Assembly: GCA_029204225.1 (NCBI GenBank)
Contig: CM055094.1
Span: 19,412,702 to 19,476,701, forward strand
DNA from: Diphasiastrum complanatum
Lineage: Eukaryota > Streptophyta > Lycopodiopsida > Lycopodiales > Lycopodiaceae
Length of the DNA: 64,000 nt
Direction of reading: 5' to 3'
Of this stretch, positions 22,907-36,327 are shown piece after piece (positions within the stretch are counted from its first letter, which is position 1; every line of letters starts with the position of its first letter). The position numbers and the translations under genes were made by a program. The notes under the pieces are model-generated. The model was not told the DNA's origin. It saw only the letters and a list, made by a program, of their open reading frames with translations, and ran no database searches.

Positions 22907-23656
22907 TTAGGTTACCCCCAAAAAAGCAATATTCCTTTGAACGGGATTGACGATTTGAAAACTATTATGACTAAAATGATTTGTTCGGCATTTAAAATTG
23001 CCAAAATCAAATTGCTCAAATACAAACGACTATCTGGAACCAATGATTTTAAATGGGTTTCAAAAAATACAGGTTCATATGAATGGAGTACTATAGACCG
23101 CAAGAATACCTTATGCATTTGGAATTCCTATTTGATAGACAATTGCATTATCAGACTTGGGGATCATACTTGGCGACAGGTCGGAAAAATACCAATGGGT
23201 TTTTCATATTCACCAGTGTCTTGTAATTGGTACTTTTATTTTTTGAAAATGCAGTTTATTAAGAGGCTTGCAAGATTAGGGGAAATTAAATTTATAAACG
23301 ACTTCAAATATTCATTCAGGTACATTGACGATATATGCTTTATCAATAATCATACGGTTGGACGTTTCCTAGACAAGACTTAACCAAGAACACCTGACAA
23401 TCCTTTTTGGATCTATCCCCTGAAATACCTTGAGATAGACGGAAATGACAACACATGTAATTTGGTGAACTTTCTGAATATTACAATTACCTTTAACCCA
23501 ATTACCGGTTGTACACATCTGTCCAAATATGATAAAAGGGGAGACTCGTGTTTAAGTCATATAATAGATCTGTGGTATATTGGGGTAGCTAGATATGTAT
23601 CTAGGCAACTAATAAAACAACAACACACCTCTGGATGGCTTCACAAGCTTCTCTAA
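22907..23656 (+). pseudogene. Reverse-transcriptase fragment (YIDD type, not copia)
   Basis: One reading frame stays open from 22907 to 23656 except for a single TAA at 23381-23383. It carries reverse-transcriptase signatures in order: a LIDN..I.+GD..W+Q region, then G/K-IPMG..YSP (PMG at about 23192-23200), then FRYIDD (YIDD at 23321-23332), then a YPLKYLEI stretch, VNFLNITI and a YDKR motif (about 23528-23539). The PMG-SP, RYIDD and YDKR series resembles Penelope-like or allied non-LTR enzymes rather than copia (which has YVDD and YGLKQ). The fingers N-terminus and any endonuclease are absent. It is non-functional unless the stop is bypassed. Confidence 0.65.
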
Positions 23657-24037
23657 CTCATTCTTATGATACTATCATTATGTCTAACTTTCCAAATACT
23701 AGATGCAAGAGTATTTGACAGATTCCTAATTCTTTACTCTCCAAGTGTTGTTTGTAGCTCATCGTAGATGCTTTGAGAATAATGTTACTAGTTATATTAA
23801 TGGGGGGGGGATTTTGGAATTTTTGCTCTTGAATAGGAATTTTGGAAGTTCCTTTATTGCATTTAGGTTTGCCATTACTTTTTCCCTATTTACTTTTTTG
23901 GGTTAAGGCAATTGAAAGCCTTGGACTTCCAGACAAAATTGTTTGAGGATTCGATGATGTGTTCCATTCATGACACTGATGCCCAAGGACATGCTTCTTG
24001 TCATGAGGTTTCGGAACACCTATGACAACGGTATGCC
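23657..24037. other. Spacer after the RT relic
   Basis: 23700-23815 is an inverted relative of 9900-10050, including a G run. The remaining 220 bp to 24037 is unassigned. No gene is recognised. Confidence 0.45.
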
Positions 24038-25286
<1,249 letters not shown>

Positions 25287-25940
25287 TGTGAAAAACTCAG
25301 ATCCAAAAGATGCTAAAGTTTCATAAAGATCTTGGCCATGGAAGTTATGCACATCTAGATTGAAAAAATGATAGAAATTGTGATGTTAAGCATACTAAAC
25401 ATCAACTAAACATCAAAATCTGATCATAAGCTTCCACAAACAGAAACTTGCTGTCCCTGTCCGTACTTCAGAGCCTACAACCTGCATTTCACACGTGTGA
25501 AGCCATAGCAACAAAGAAATCACAATTCTAGTGGCTAGAATGCAAGATATGAACAAAAAAGTGAGAGAGAAGAAGATGGACCTTCAAAGAGCATAACATT
25601 CATTCAATAGAATGAAAAATGAGATGTGTACATACTCGTGGAGATGGCTATTTATAGCAGCCATAGTGCCTCTTGGCCACTTGTCTTATGATAGGCTAAA
25701 ATTGGGGTCCAATAGGATTCACCCATATACCTAGAAATTTGGTCAAATAGGAATGCACCAAATTATGAGCCAATAGAAGAGCTCCACACTCGACCTCCTC
25801 TAATTAATGTGACCTCAAAAGTAGTGTACACATACTTTGGGCCTCTACATACATGTATGAACCTATCTCTAACTTTTATTTGGCCATAGGCCTACAAAAT
25901 CTCAAGTTAGGAAAATACTACTAGTTGACAATTTTTCACA
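25287..25940 (-). repeat. 3' LTR of the intact copia element
   Basis: 654 bp. It includes the TATA-like ctatttatag at 25648-25657 (minus-strand ctataaatag) and the tcacacgtgtga palindrome at about 25489-25500. The polyprotein stop codon (25936-25938) lies inside this LTR. Confidence 0.97.
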
Positions 25941-28900
25941 CTCCCTCTTCAACTAGTTTTAGCATAGATTTAGAAAGTACACCAAGACTTGTTCTATGCT
26001 TGAAAAATAAGTCCTTTCCCAATGCTTTGGTAAAGATATCAGCCACACATTCCTTTGATGGGACATGTTCAAGCTTGATCTCTTTTGCCAACACTTGTTC
26101 TCTCACAAAATGGTAAGCCACCTCGATATGTTTGCTCCTTGCATGGAAAACCGGATTGCTTGCTAGACTTTGGGCTGAAAGGTTGTCACAAAAGATGATT
26201 GGACTCTCTGAAAAATCCAGCAAATGAAGCTCCATAATCATCCTCTTGATCCACACCATCTCCTTTGTGCATGATGTCAAAGCTTTGTACTCGGCCTCAC
26301 TAGAAGAAAGTGATATAGTTGCTTGTTTCTTCGACATCCATGAGATAGCTCCATCACCTATGAAAATAGCATGTGCATTTATGGATTTTCTATCCATAAG
26401 GTCTCCTGCAAAATCTGAATCTGAAAAACCAAATAAGTTAGGTGATGAGCCTCTATAAACAATGCCAAAATCTTTTGTTCCCGAGATGTATCTCAAGATC
26501 CTCTTTCCTAGTTTCCAATGTTCTATGCTAGGATCTTGCATGAATTGGCTTAATCTACCAACACAATAAGATAAATCAGGTCTTGTGATGGTTAGATATA
26601 TAAGAGAACCTATTAGCTTCCTATAGAGAGTAATGTCCTCGAAGGATCTTTCATTACCTCTTATAGTTAGCTTTACATGTGATTCCATAGGTGTATCAAT
26701 AGGATTTGCATCTACCATATGAAATCTATTGAGAATAGAAATAGCATACTTCTCTTGTGAAATAAAAGTGATTTGAGAAGTTCTAATTACTTCTATTCCT
26801 AAGATATAGCTCAAAAGACCAAGATCATGCACTTCAAATTCCTTTTTTAGTGCTTTCTTGATATCTTCTATATCTTCCTTGTTCCCTCCACTTAAAATAA
26901 TGTCATCCACATAAATTAGAAGGATTGTAACATCATTAGCACTAATTCTAAAGTAAAGTGAATGATCATACTCACTCATAGTGAAGTTTTGAGAAAGTAG
27001 AAAAGAGTTAAGCCTAGCATACCAACTCCTTGGTGCTTGCTTAAGACCATACAAACTTTTTTGTAGAAAACACACATGATTAGGCTTGCTATGAGAAACA
27101 TAGCTCTCGGGTTGCTCCATGTAGACTTCCTCTTCAAGATCACCATTCAAGAAAGCATTAGAAATGTCTAATTGCCAAAGATCCCATCCATAAAGAGTTG
27201 CAAGGGAAATGATTACTCTTATGCTCACCATCTTTGCCACGGGTGCAAAGGTTTCCTCATAGTCAATGCCATGCTCTTGAGCATAACCTTTAGCCACCAA
27301 CCTTGCCTTCAACTTGTTGATAGATCCATCTTGATTTGTCTTTACCTTGAAGATCCATTTGCATCCAATTGCACTTTTGCCCTTTGGAAGCTCCACCAAT
27401 CTCCATGTGTTGTTCTTCATAAGTGCTTCAAACTCAAGATCCATTGCTTGGATCCATTCCTCTTCTTGCCTTGCTTCATCTACACATGAAGGTACATCAA
27501 AAGAAGTTAGGAAAGCATAGTTGGATCCATCCACCACTTGCTTACCTTTGCCATCATAAGTGAGCCTTGAGGGTTTCACTTTATGCCTTGGAGTTCTCCT
27601 TGGAATTTGACTTGAAGAGGCTTCTTCAACATCCACATCCAATGTGTCATCAACTCCATTGTCATCAAGCACATTAGTTGCAACAACACCATCATCACTT
27701 GAAACAACTTTTGGAATGTTACCTTCATCAAAAATGACATCCCTACTTGTGAACACTTTCTTGATTGAAGGAACATAAATCCTATATGCTTTGCTTACTT
27801 CACTATAACCAACAAAAATGCCCTTTCTTGAAGATGGATCCTCCTTAGTTCTATCATCAAGAGTAATGTTGAAGTAGCAAATGCATCCAAAAGTTCTTAG
27901 AAACTTGACATTAGGCTTCGTACCAAACAAAGCTTCAAAAGGGGTTTTTCCTTCCAATACAACACTTGGCCATCTATTGCATAGGAAATTTGCACACAAC
28001 AAAGCATCACTCCAAAAAGGTTTAGGAAGATTAGCATTCAATCTCATTGCCTTTGCACTCTCACACAAGGTTCTATTCTTCCTCTCGGCCACTCCATTTT
28101 GTTGTGGTGTTCTTGGACATGTGTACTCCCTCTTGATCCCATGCTCATCGCAAAAGGCTTTGAATTTGTTAGAAATGTATTCACCACCATTGTCGCTCCT
28201 CAAGCATTTGATTTTGGTTGTAAATTGAGTCTCAATAGCAACTTTGAACTTGACAAACACATCAAACACCTCATCCTTGCTCTTTAGTAGATAAACCCAA
28301 CAAAATCTACTAAAATCATCAATGAAAGTTACATACATCTTAGCACCTCCATTGCTAATTGTAGTAACACCATGAATATCCGAATGCAAGAGAGAAAAAG
28401 GCATCTTAGATCTAGATATAGATCTAGTATATGGCAATCTATGTGATTTAGACAAAGCACATTCTTCACAAACATGATTCAAGCAAGTAAGAGACTTGGG
28501 AAGTCCCCTTACTACCTCCTTTTTGGCTATTACCTCCAAGGCCTTGTAGTTGAGATGTCCCATCCTTTTATGCCATACCTCTTGAATTGACATTTGTTCA
28601 TTTGCCATGCATCCAACTTGGTTAGCAACAACACATGCATCAAGCTTGAACAATTTCCCTTGCCTTTTCCCTTTTGCAATGATACTACACCCCTTTTTGA
28701 TCAAGCAAGCATCACCATCAAACTCAACTTTGAATCCTTTGTCAAGCATTTGGCTTACACTAAGTAAGTTCTTGGTAATGGATGGAATGAGCAAAACATC
28801 TTTCAATTCTATATTCCTATTTGTAGAAAGTGAAATAGGAATTGTGCCAATCCCCTTGATTGCACACTCACCATCATTTGCGGTATAGATTACCTTCCTA

Positions 28901-29886
28901 TCACCATCAAATGCCATTAAAGATGAAAAATACTCTTTATGATATGTCATATGAGAAGTGGCTCCACTATCAATCCACCAAGGATCAATGTCTCCATGAT
29001 TAGCCAACAAGCAAGATGACATAACAAAAGCATCATTTGAAAGAAGCTCATCCCCACCCTCATCAATAGTTAGATTGGTTTGCTTTTCCCCTTGATCCCT
29101 CTTTTTCTTAAAACAATCACTAGCAAAATGCCCTTTGACTCCACAATAGAAACATTTTAGCTTAGATCTATCCTTCTTTTTGCCAAAAGTAGAGTGCTCA
29201 CCTTGGTCTTGCCCTTTAGACCAATTGCTTTTACCTTTGCCCTTGAACTTGCCTTTAGAGAACATTGCCTCCTCTTCTCCTCCTTGAGATGTAGAAGATG
29301 CTCCCACTCTTGCTTGCAACCTGAATTCTTCAGCCAACAAGACCTCTTGCAAGTCTCCAACACTTGGTAAACATTTTTGGATAGCATAACTTTGAACAAG
29401 ATTAGCATGATCATCCAACAAGCCATTGAGAATCACTTGAACAAGCTCCTCATTATTTATGCCATCATTAATGCATGCTAACTCATCATTCAATGCTTTA
29501 ACTCTCAAAACAAAAGCATGTCCATTCTCACTCTTCTTTTGCATACAAGAAAAGATTTGCCTTCTTAAAGTCAACACTCTAGAAGTAGACTTGGATTCAT
29601 AAACCTTCTTCAAGGCTTCCCAAGCTTCACTAGATGATGTGCACTTACCAACCTCTTTGATAAGCTCATTTGTCACATTCATCTTGATCATGTGAAGGGC
29701 TTTCTTTGCCCTCTTGTCATACCTCAATTGTTCTTGAGGTGCCAAAGGTCTCTCCTCCACACCTACAACAATATCCATCAACTCATTCATCTCAAGCAAA
29801 GACTCCATCCTTACTTTCCAAGTAGAATAGTTGAGGGAGGTAAGCCTATCATTGCTTTCCAACATGTAGCCTCCATTTGTAGCCAT
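25936..29886 (-). CDS. Copia Gag-Pol polyprotein, 1,316 aa
   Basis: A single uninterrupted frame encodes the whole retrotransposition machinery. Gag core spans about residues 1-235 and the zinc knuckle is C245-C248-H253-C258. The aspartic protease has WWIDSGATSH with active Asp306. The integrase zinc region has H439, H444, C473 and C476, and its DDE core is D503, D565 and E601 (35 residues between the last two). A TPFEALFG/FGC region follows. The reverse transcriptase has LDISNAFLNG (Asp907), YGLKQAPRSWY (946-956) and YVDD (992-995). The RNase H has SDSDFAGD (Asp1156), SSSEAEY (Glu1197), FCDN (Asp1234) and ADIFTKAL (Asp1283). The start at 29884-29886 begins MATNGGYMLESNDR, aligned with the family 2 gag start. 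Length and order fit plant copia. No catalytic residue is missing. Gag and Pol are in one frame, so the Gag:Pol ratio must be set by processing or splicing. Confidence 0.97.
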   Translation of the reverse strand: MATNGGYMLESNDRLTSLNYSTWKVRMESLLEMNELMDIVVGVEERPLAPQEQLRYDKRAKKALHMIKMNVTNELIKEVGKCTSSSEAWEALKKVYESKSTSRVLTLRRQIFSCMQKKSENGHAFVLRVKALNDELACINDGINNEELVQVILNGLLDDHANLVQSYAIQKCLPSVGDLQEVLLAEEFRLQARVGASSTSQGGEEEAMFSKGKFKGKGKSNWSKGQDQGEHSTFGKKKDRSKLKCFYCGVKGHFASDCFKKKRDQGEKQTNLTIDEGGDELLSNDAFVMSSCLLANHGDIDPWWIDSGATSHMTYHKEYFSSLMAFDGDRKVIYTANDGECAIKGIGTIPISLSTNRNIELKDVLLIPSITKNLLSVSQMLDKGFKVEFDGDACLIKKGCSIIAKGKRQGKLFKLDACVVANQVGCMANEQMSIQEVWHKRMGHLNYKALEVIAKKEVVRGLPKSLTCLNHVCEECALSKSHRLPYTRSISRSKMPFSLLHSDIHGVTTISNGGAKMYVTFIDDFSRFCWVYLLKSKDEVFDVFVKFKVAIETQFTTKIKCLRSDNGGEYISNKFKAFCDEHGIKREYTCPRTPQQNGVAERKNRTLCESAKAMRLNANLPKPFWSDALLCANFLCNRWPSVVLEGKTPFEALFGTKPNVKFLRTFGCICYFNITLDDRTKEDPSSRKGIFVGYSEVSKAYRIYVPSIKKVFTSRDVIFDEGNIPKVVSSDDGVVATNVLDDNGVDDTLDVDVEEASSSQIPRRTPRHKVKPSRLTYDGKGKQVVDGSNYAFLTSFDVPSCVDEARQEEEWIQAMDLEFEALMKNNTWRLVELPKGKSAIGCKWIFKVKTNQDGSINKLKARLVAKGYAQEHGIDYEETFAPVAKMVSIRVIISLATLYGWDLWQLDISNAFLNGDLEEEVYMEQPESYVSHSKPNHVCFLQKSLYGLKQAPRSWYARLNSFLLSQNFTMSEYDHSLYFRISANDVTILLIYVDDIILSGGNKEDIEDIKKALKKEFEVHDLGLLSYILGIEVIRTSQITFISQEKYAISILNRFHMVDANPIDTPMESHVKLTIRGNERSFEDITLYRKLIGSLIYLTITRPDLSYCVGRLSQFMQDPSIEHWKLGKRILRYISGTKDFGIVYRGSSPNLFGFSDSDFAGDLMDRKSINAHAIFIGDGAISWMSKKQATISLSSSEAEYKALTSCTKEMVWIKRMIMELHLLDFSESPIIFCDNLSAQSLASNPVFHARSKHIEVAYHFVREQVLAKEIKLEHVPSKECVADIFTKALGKDLFFKHRTSLGVLSKSMLKLVEEGV
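25941..25950 (-). other. Polypurine tract
   Basis: Minus strand GAAGAGGGAG immediately before the 3' LTR's TGTG. It primes plus-strand DNA synthesis in LTR elements. It is also coding: these bases specify the last residues (EEG) of the polyprotein. Confidence 0.85.
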
Positions 29887-30483
29887 GTTGCAATGATTGA
29901 TCTCTGATCTTTGACCTGTTCCAATGCACTAAGCACTCTCTTGAATCAACAAATGAAACACAAGAAGAAATCACAAAGATTTGGAACCTAAAACCTTACT
30001 TTTTCTCTCTTTTCCTCACTTTTTCCTTAATTTTAGCCACTAGTTTTATGATTTCTTGATCAAACCAAGACCAAACCTCAATATACTTGCTTTTCCCTCA
30101 CTCCTAAGATTGAAATACACTCTTGAATCATTCAGCAAACTGAAAATCAGAGGGTTACATCAATTTTGAAGTTTTTGACATGAAGAAGCAAGAAATTGAA
30201 TCAAAAAACTATATGCTAGAATGGAAAACTAATAGGATCTTGTTGGATCTTGCATCTCCCTCTTTCCAAAACAATTTTTGTCTCCTTATTCTGATAAGTA
30301 CAGAGGGAATTCGCCCTACTTCAATTGAAATGCATACAAATGATGTTTTGATCACAAAGATCCAATTTCTACACATAAATCAACAAGATTTTTAGCTAGA
30401 AACTTGATTGGAATGCTACAAAAGCAAACTCGCCCACAAATCTCTTCTAAATCTGGCAAAACCTGCACATTTGGCCGCCTAAT
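29887..30483 (-). other. Untranslated leader of the intact copia element
   Basis: About 600 bp between the primer-binding site and the Gag-Pol ATG. No long frame on the sense strand. A packaging signal would be expected here, but none can be identified by eye. Confidence 0.7.
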
Positions 30484-30495
30484 GCTCTGATACCA
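30484..30495 (-). promoter_or_regulatory. Primer-binding site for initiator-Met tRNA
   Basis: Minus strand TGGTATCAGAGC directly after the 5' LTR is the classic plant copia site complementary to the 3' end of initiator methionine tRNA, which primes minus-strand DNA synthesis. Confidence 0.93.
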
Positions 30496-31149
30496 TGTGA
30501 AAAACTCAGATCCAAAAGATGCTAAAGTTTCATAAAGATCTTGGCCATGGAAGTTATGCACATCTAGATTGAAAAAATGATAGAAATTGTGATGTTAAGC
30601 ATACTAAACATCAACTAAACATCAAAATCTGATCATAAGCTTCCACAAACAGAAACTTGCTGTCCCTGTCCGTACTTCAGAGCCTACAACCTGCATTTCA
30701 CACGTGTGAAGCCATAGCAACAAAGAAATCACAATTCTAGTGGCTAGAATGCAAGATATGAACAAAAAAGTGAGAGAGAAGAAGATGGACCTTCAAAGAG
30801 CATAACATTCATTCAATAGAATGAAAAATGAGATGTGTACATACTCGTGGAGATGGCTATTTATAGCAGCCATAGTGCCTCTTGGCCACTTGTCTTATGA
30901 TAGGCTAAAATTGGGGTCCAATAGGATTCACCCATATACCTAGAAATTTGGTCAAATAGGAATGCACCAAATTATGAGCCAATAGAAGAGCTCCACACTC
31001 GACCTCCTCTAATTAATGTGACCTCAAAAGTAGTGTACACATACTTTGGGCCTCTACATACATGTATGAACCTATCTCTAACTTTTATTTGGCCATAGGC
31101 CTACAAAATCTCAAGTTAGGAAAATACTACTAGTTGACAATTTTTCACA
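30496..31149 (-). repeat. 5' LTR of the intact copia element
   Basis: 654 bp, reading identical to 25287-25940. Ends are TGTGAAAAA and TTTTTCACA. The palindrome ttcacacgtgtgaa (30697-30710) holds a G-box but lies downstream of the presumed transcription start. Confidence 0.97.
30857..30866 (-). promoter_or_regulatory. TATA box in the 5' LTR
   Basis: Minus strand CTATAAATAG, a good plant TATA box. Transcription would begin around 30825-30835, giving an R-U5 of about 330-340 bp. The same motif position is kept in the old LTR at about 8568. Confidence 0.75.
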
Positions 31150-31171
31150 GTTAAACCACTATTTAGGCCCT
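31150..31171. repeat. Right target duplication and remnant of the old LTR
   Basis: gttaa (31150-31154) plus about 17 bp of module I, which then stops at the junction with copia family 2 sequence. Confidence 0.85.
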
Positions 31172-31953
31172 TTTCATCAAGATCAAGAGAAAATACAAAG
31201 GCAAAGGTGTTGCATTCAAGAAGAAGCAAGTCAAAGCTCGAGCAAGCCAAAGAAGGATAAGTCGAAGATCAAATACTACTTTTGTGGCAAGACGGGGCAC
31301 TATGCCTCGGAGTGCTTCAAGAAGAAGCAAACTCAAAGTCAAAAAAAGCTTGGTCAAGAGGAAGAGGAGAGCTCTCATGAAGATTTCGTCATGATGTCAA
31401 GTTTCTCATCTTCAAGCATAAGAGGTGGAGACCCTTGGTGGATAGATAGTGGGGCTACCTCCCACATGACAAGTAAGAGGGAGTATTTTTCAACCTTATC
31501 TACCTATGAAGGACCTATCACATAAATTTTACAGCAAATAATTATGCTTATAAGATAGAAGGAATAGGATCCATACCTTTATGCTTGGGATCTTCAAGGA
31601 AGATCAAGATTGATGGAGTGCTTTACATTTTCAGTATCACTAAGAACTTGCTTAGTGTAGGGCAATTGCTTGACAATGGTTTGATTGTGGAGTTCGCCAC
31701 AAATACATGTAACATCAAGAAGGATGGCAAGATCATTGCTAAGGGGGTGATGATCTCCACACAACTCGGCCTCACTCTTCAAAAGGTAATCGGTCATCTT
31801 CTTTAGGAAGAAATGCGAAGAAAGACAAACGACCTGTCCATCAAAGACAAATCCATGGCCCTGTACGCCAAGAAGAAAGACTATTCCAAGGGCAAGAATC
31901 AAGTGCAACAGCAACAGCAGAAGCCTCACACTCAAGGTGAGAATAGTGGATCG
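31172..31953 (+). pseudogene. Chimeric copia gag-protease relic (module J), copy 2
   Basis: Inverted copy of 15976-16730. It holds the zinc-knuckle region with one frame change, the protease WWIDSGATSHMT and KNLLSVGQLLDNG, then the switch at about 31745 to the second gag piece (LTLQKVIGHLL, here followed by a stop at 31804-31806). It ends at the gene E junction near 31953. The gag N-terminus is missing because the old LTR is joined at 31171. Confidence 0.8.
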
Positions 31954-32676
31954 CTGGTTCTGAGGGAGTCTCCCAAGCTTTTATCTGCTAGTATCAACTG
32001 GTCTTGAACTCGAGGTCGGTGGCTCAACTGCTACAAAGTGACGTCTATCAGAAGATAGCCTAATAACGTGGAGGTTTGCTTGTTCTTGATATAGTCATGG
32101 AGGCAGTTGGAAGCAAACTGGGCCCAGTCATAAAGGTTCTCATTGTGTAGTCTAGAATCAGCCATCATGTGGAATAGTTTCATGGGGATACGCGTGATCT
32201 TGGACCTATAGCGCTGTGTATATTTCGTTAGATAGGCACATGGAGCAGCTAAGGGCTTATCATTTATGACCTCAATACGGTAACCATCTTTTTTTTTCAT
32301 TTGTCCGCTGAGCGGTCTATGTATTTGAAGTATGCTATGGATTCAATTTTTTTGAGGGTCCTACTAACTGTGTTTGGTCCCCTAGGTAAGCCAAATGTAT
32401 TGAGGTCAGCTCCAGAAATAGGAATAATATAAACAAAATTTTGGTTAGGAGGCAACATGAACTAGAAAATCTGTGGGTGTGGTTATAAGCAATATGCAAT
32501 CGAAATGGGCTCTGATAGCCACTGATCAAAAGAGAAAGTTGGAACTCTATGTGGCTCAGGAACTAGTGTGCCTCCTAGTACCAGGTGTTCATCTCATAGA
32601 TATAGAGGCTTTCCATAGTGATGTCAATTCTGTCTAGAGTTGGGTCATCAGAATTGGAAGATGTTGTGGCAAACAT
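31954..32676 (-). pseudogene. Gene E, copy 3
   Basis: Minus strand, start ATG at 32674-32676. It has an extra TAG in the WYQEAH region as well as the shared TAG, then the shared frame change. The main domain is interrupted by an insertion of T bases near 32285-32295. Landmarks MKLFHMMADSRLHNENLYDW and CLHDYIKNKQTS are intact. Confidence 0.6.
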
Positions 32677-33300
32677 GTTCTAGACTCGGCTGAGGACTCT
32701 GTTGAAGGTTCGGCTCTGGTAACAGACAAGTGTAGTCTCGGCTCGGACGACTGTGGAGGGGTTCGAATCGATCGACTTTTGATGGACTCGTCTCGGTCAA
32801 CTTTGTATGGAGGGTATGGATGCTCAGCTCGGTCCATAGTGAATGCAGAGTATGGGGGCTCAGCTCTATGAGCAGTGTAAGTAGAGTATTGCTCGGAAGT
32901 GTATGGAGACTAGAAATTTGTGAAAAAATTTGGAGCAATGTCGTTCTGATAGGATGTGGAAACAATGATGTTTCTTCGTAGTAACGTACTAGTAGCGAGC
33001 TTTCAACCCAGATCAGTGTTGAATGTGCGGTTTTGACAAGCTCTAGTAGCACTACCCCTCAGCATTTGGCTCTTGCTAGATGTGACGATTTTTGTGTAAT
33101 GTAGCAGATCTCGGTAGCTTAGGGTTTTCGAAAATGGATGAGATGGCACTCCGGATCCGTGGTGGATGTATGTAGATGGTGTCCAAGGATGCGAAGGAGT
33201 AATCAAGCACTGTCGTAGCGAATGATAGATCGCCACTAAAAGATGGAAAATCGATCCTTTGAGGTTATAGCTTGTCAAGGCTTCTGAATTTCATTTCCAT
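32677..33300 (-). repeat. Module D, copy 4 (inverted)
   Basis: Reverse-oriented single-form module D, upstream of gene E copy 3 as in the forward copies. Confidence 0.75.
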
Positions 33301-34249
33301 GCCTGAAGAAGGAAGTGCCAGCATCAAATCTTTTCCCATCAGAGTTTGTTTTCATTTCCTAAAAAGCATGCATGGCAGCATGGCAGTAAAGCGTGATATT
33401 GTGATTTTTGTAATGTTCCCATGTATGTGATGATTTTTGTTGTTTAATTATATCTATGTGGATTGAAACTATGATAGCTTCGTGGTTGTCATTCTTAATA
33501 GTAAAAGTTTTTTTTCACCTTATCTTGGGGCAAGTTCACAAATAGCAAGGTAACAAATTGGGACTCGGCAAGAACTCACTCCAAATGACTTTTTGAGCTT
33601 CACTAACTTATTTTCATGAATTTATCATTGTGTCTAACTTGCCATATACCAGTTTTATAAGTATTTGCTTGATCCTTTACTCTTAAATGCACCATAATGC
33701 TACTCCCTTACTGGCCATAACTTCTTCACCGTAGCTCGGAATTGGGTCATGTTGGGTGTCGTTGAAAAAGCTCTCGTTGAGGGCTTTCTAATGGCACCGT
33801 AATCGTCTCTATCCGAGTTGCCGTTCAAAAGTTACACTATTTTTTTGCTAAGTTGCATACTATACTACAAATAAAATGGCTTATTTACGGGCTGCCCTGA
33901 CACAAAATTGCAATTCTTTTAAAAAGAAAAGAAAATCAATTTGAAGGAGCTACGTTACGTAGATTTCAAATTTGAGTGTTTTGATTGGACCATGTGGAAG
34001 AAACTTTTGAGAAAAAAAATAAAAGGTATGTTTTTGAAAAGCCCCTTTTGTGCTCAAATTTTCTGTAATGGTTGATAAGTTGGATTCACATTTACATCAT
34101 GAAGCAAATAATCTTGTAAGTTTTGTGTTCAAGTGGATCGGAAGCTCGCTCCAATGGATGTTGAGATTAATATATCATGTTATCTCTAGCCTAACAACCA
34201 CACACTAGATGTTTGGATCCAGAAAATATTCACGCAAACACACATCAAT
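33301..34249 (-). repeat. Modules C, B, K and A, inverted
   Basis: Reading left to right: C scrap (33301-33430), B (33430-33704), K (33705-34071) and the left part of A (34072-34249). This is the exact reverse of 13687-14640. Confidence 0.75.
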
Positions 34250-35408
<1,159 letters not shown>

Positions 35409-35735
35409 ACAAGATTTCACATAGTCCCTCTTGACAAGTCAAGACCAAACCCTTTGAACCCTTCGATTTATAGCATAACAAGTAAAAATACAGCTGTATA
35501 AAGTTTAACAGTATAGAAAGAGTACCATAAAACGAAGCAAGTTTTAAGACACCCAGCTGTTACCTACCACCATCCCACACAACACTCATAATAAAAACGT
35601 TGCCATTAAATGTAAAGCAATAATAATTCTTCACATGGTTACCACATAAATTAATAGCGTTTTATAGTAAACAATCATAAAAGTTTAGTGTAATTGGTTG
35701 TTAGAATTTTTTTAAGCTCGCTTTGTGCTTGCAAG

Positions 35736-36327
<592 letters not shown>

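Larger units (their letters stand above)
25287..31149 (-). mobile_element. Intact Ty1/copia LTR retrotransposon, 5,863 bp
   Basis: Complete element on the minus strand: 5' LTR 30496-31149, primer-binding site 30484-30495, leader 29887-30483, one Gag-Pol frame 29886-25936, polypurine tract 25941-25950, 3' LTR 25287-25940. Both LTRs are 654 bp and I found no difference on reading them side by side, so insertion was recent. The LTR ends carry the inverted repeat TGTGAAAAA / TTTTTCACA. The flanking gttaa duplication is perfect. Gene order (protease-integrase-RT-RNase H) defines Ty1/copia. All essential parts look functional, so it may be transposition-competent. Expression cannot be judged. Confidence 0.97.

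Noticed and set aside
26246-28888. Plus-strand frames of 60-115 codons within the intact copia element
   Set aside because: They are antisense shadows of the Gag-Pol frame.
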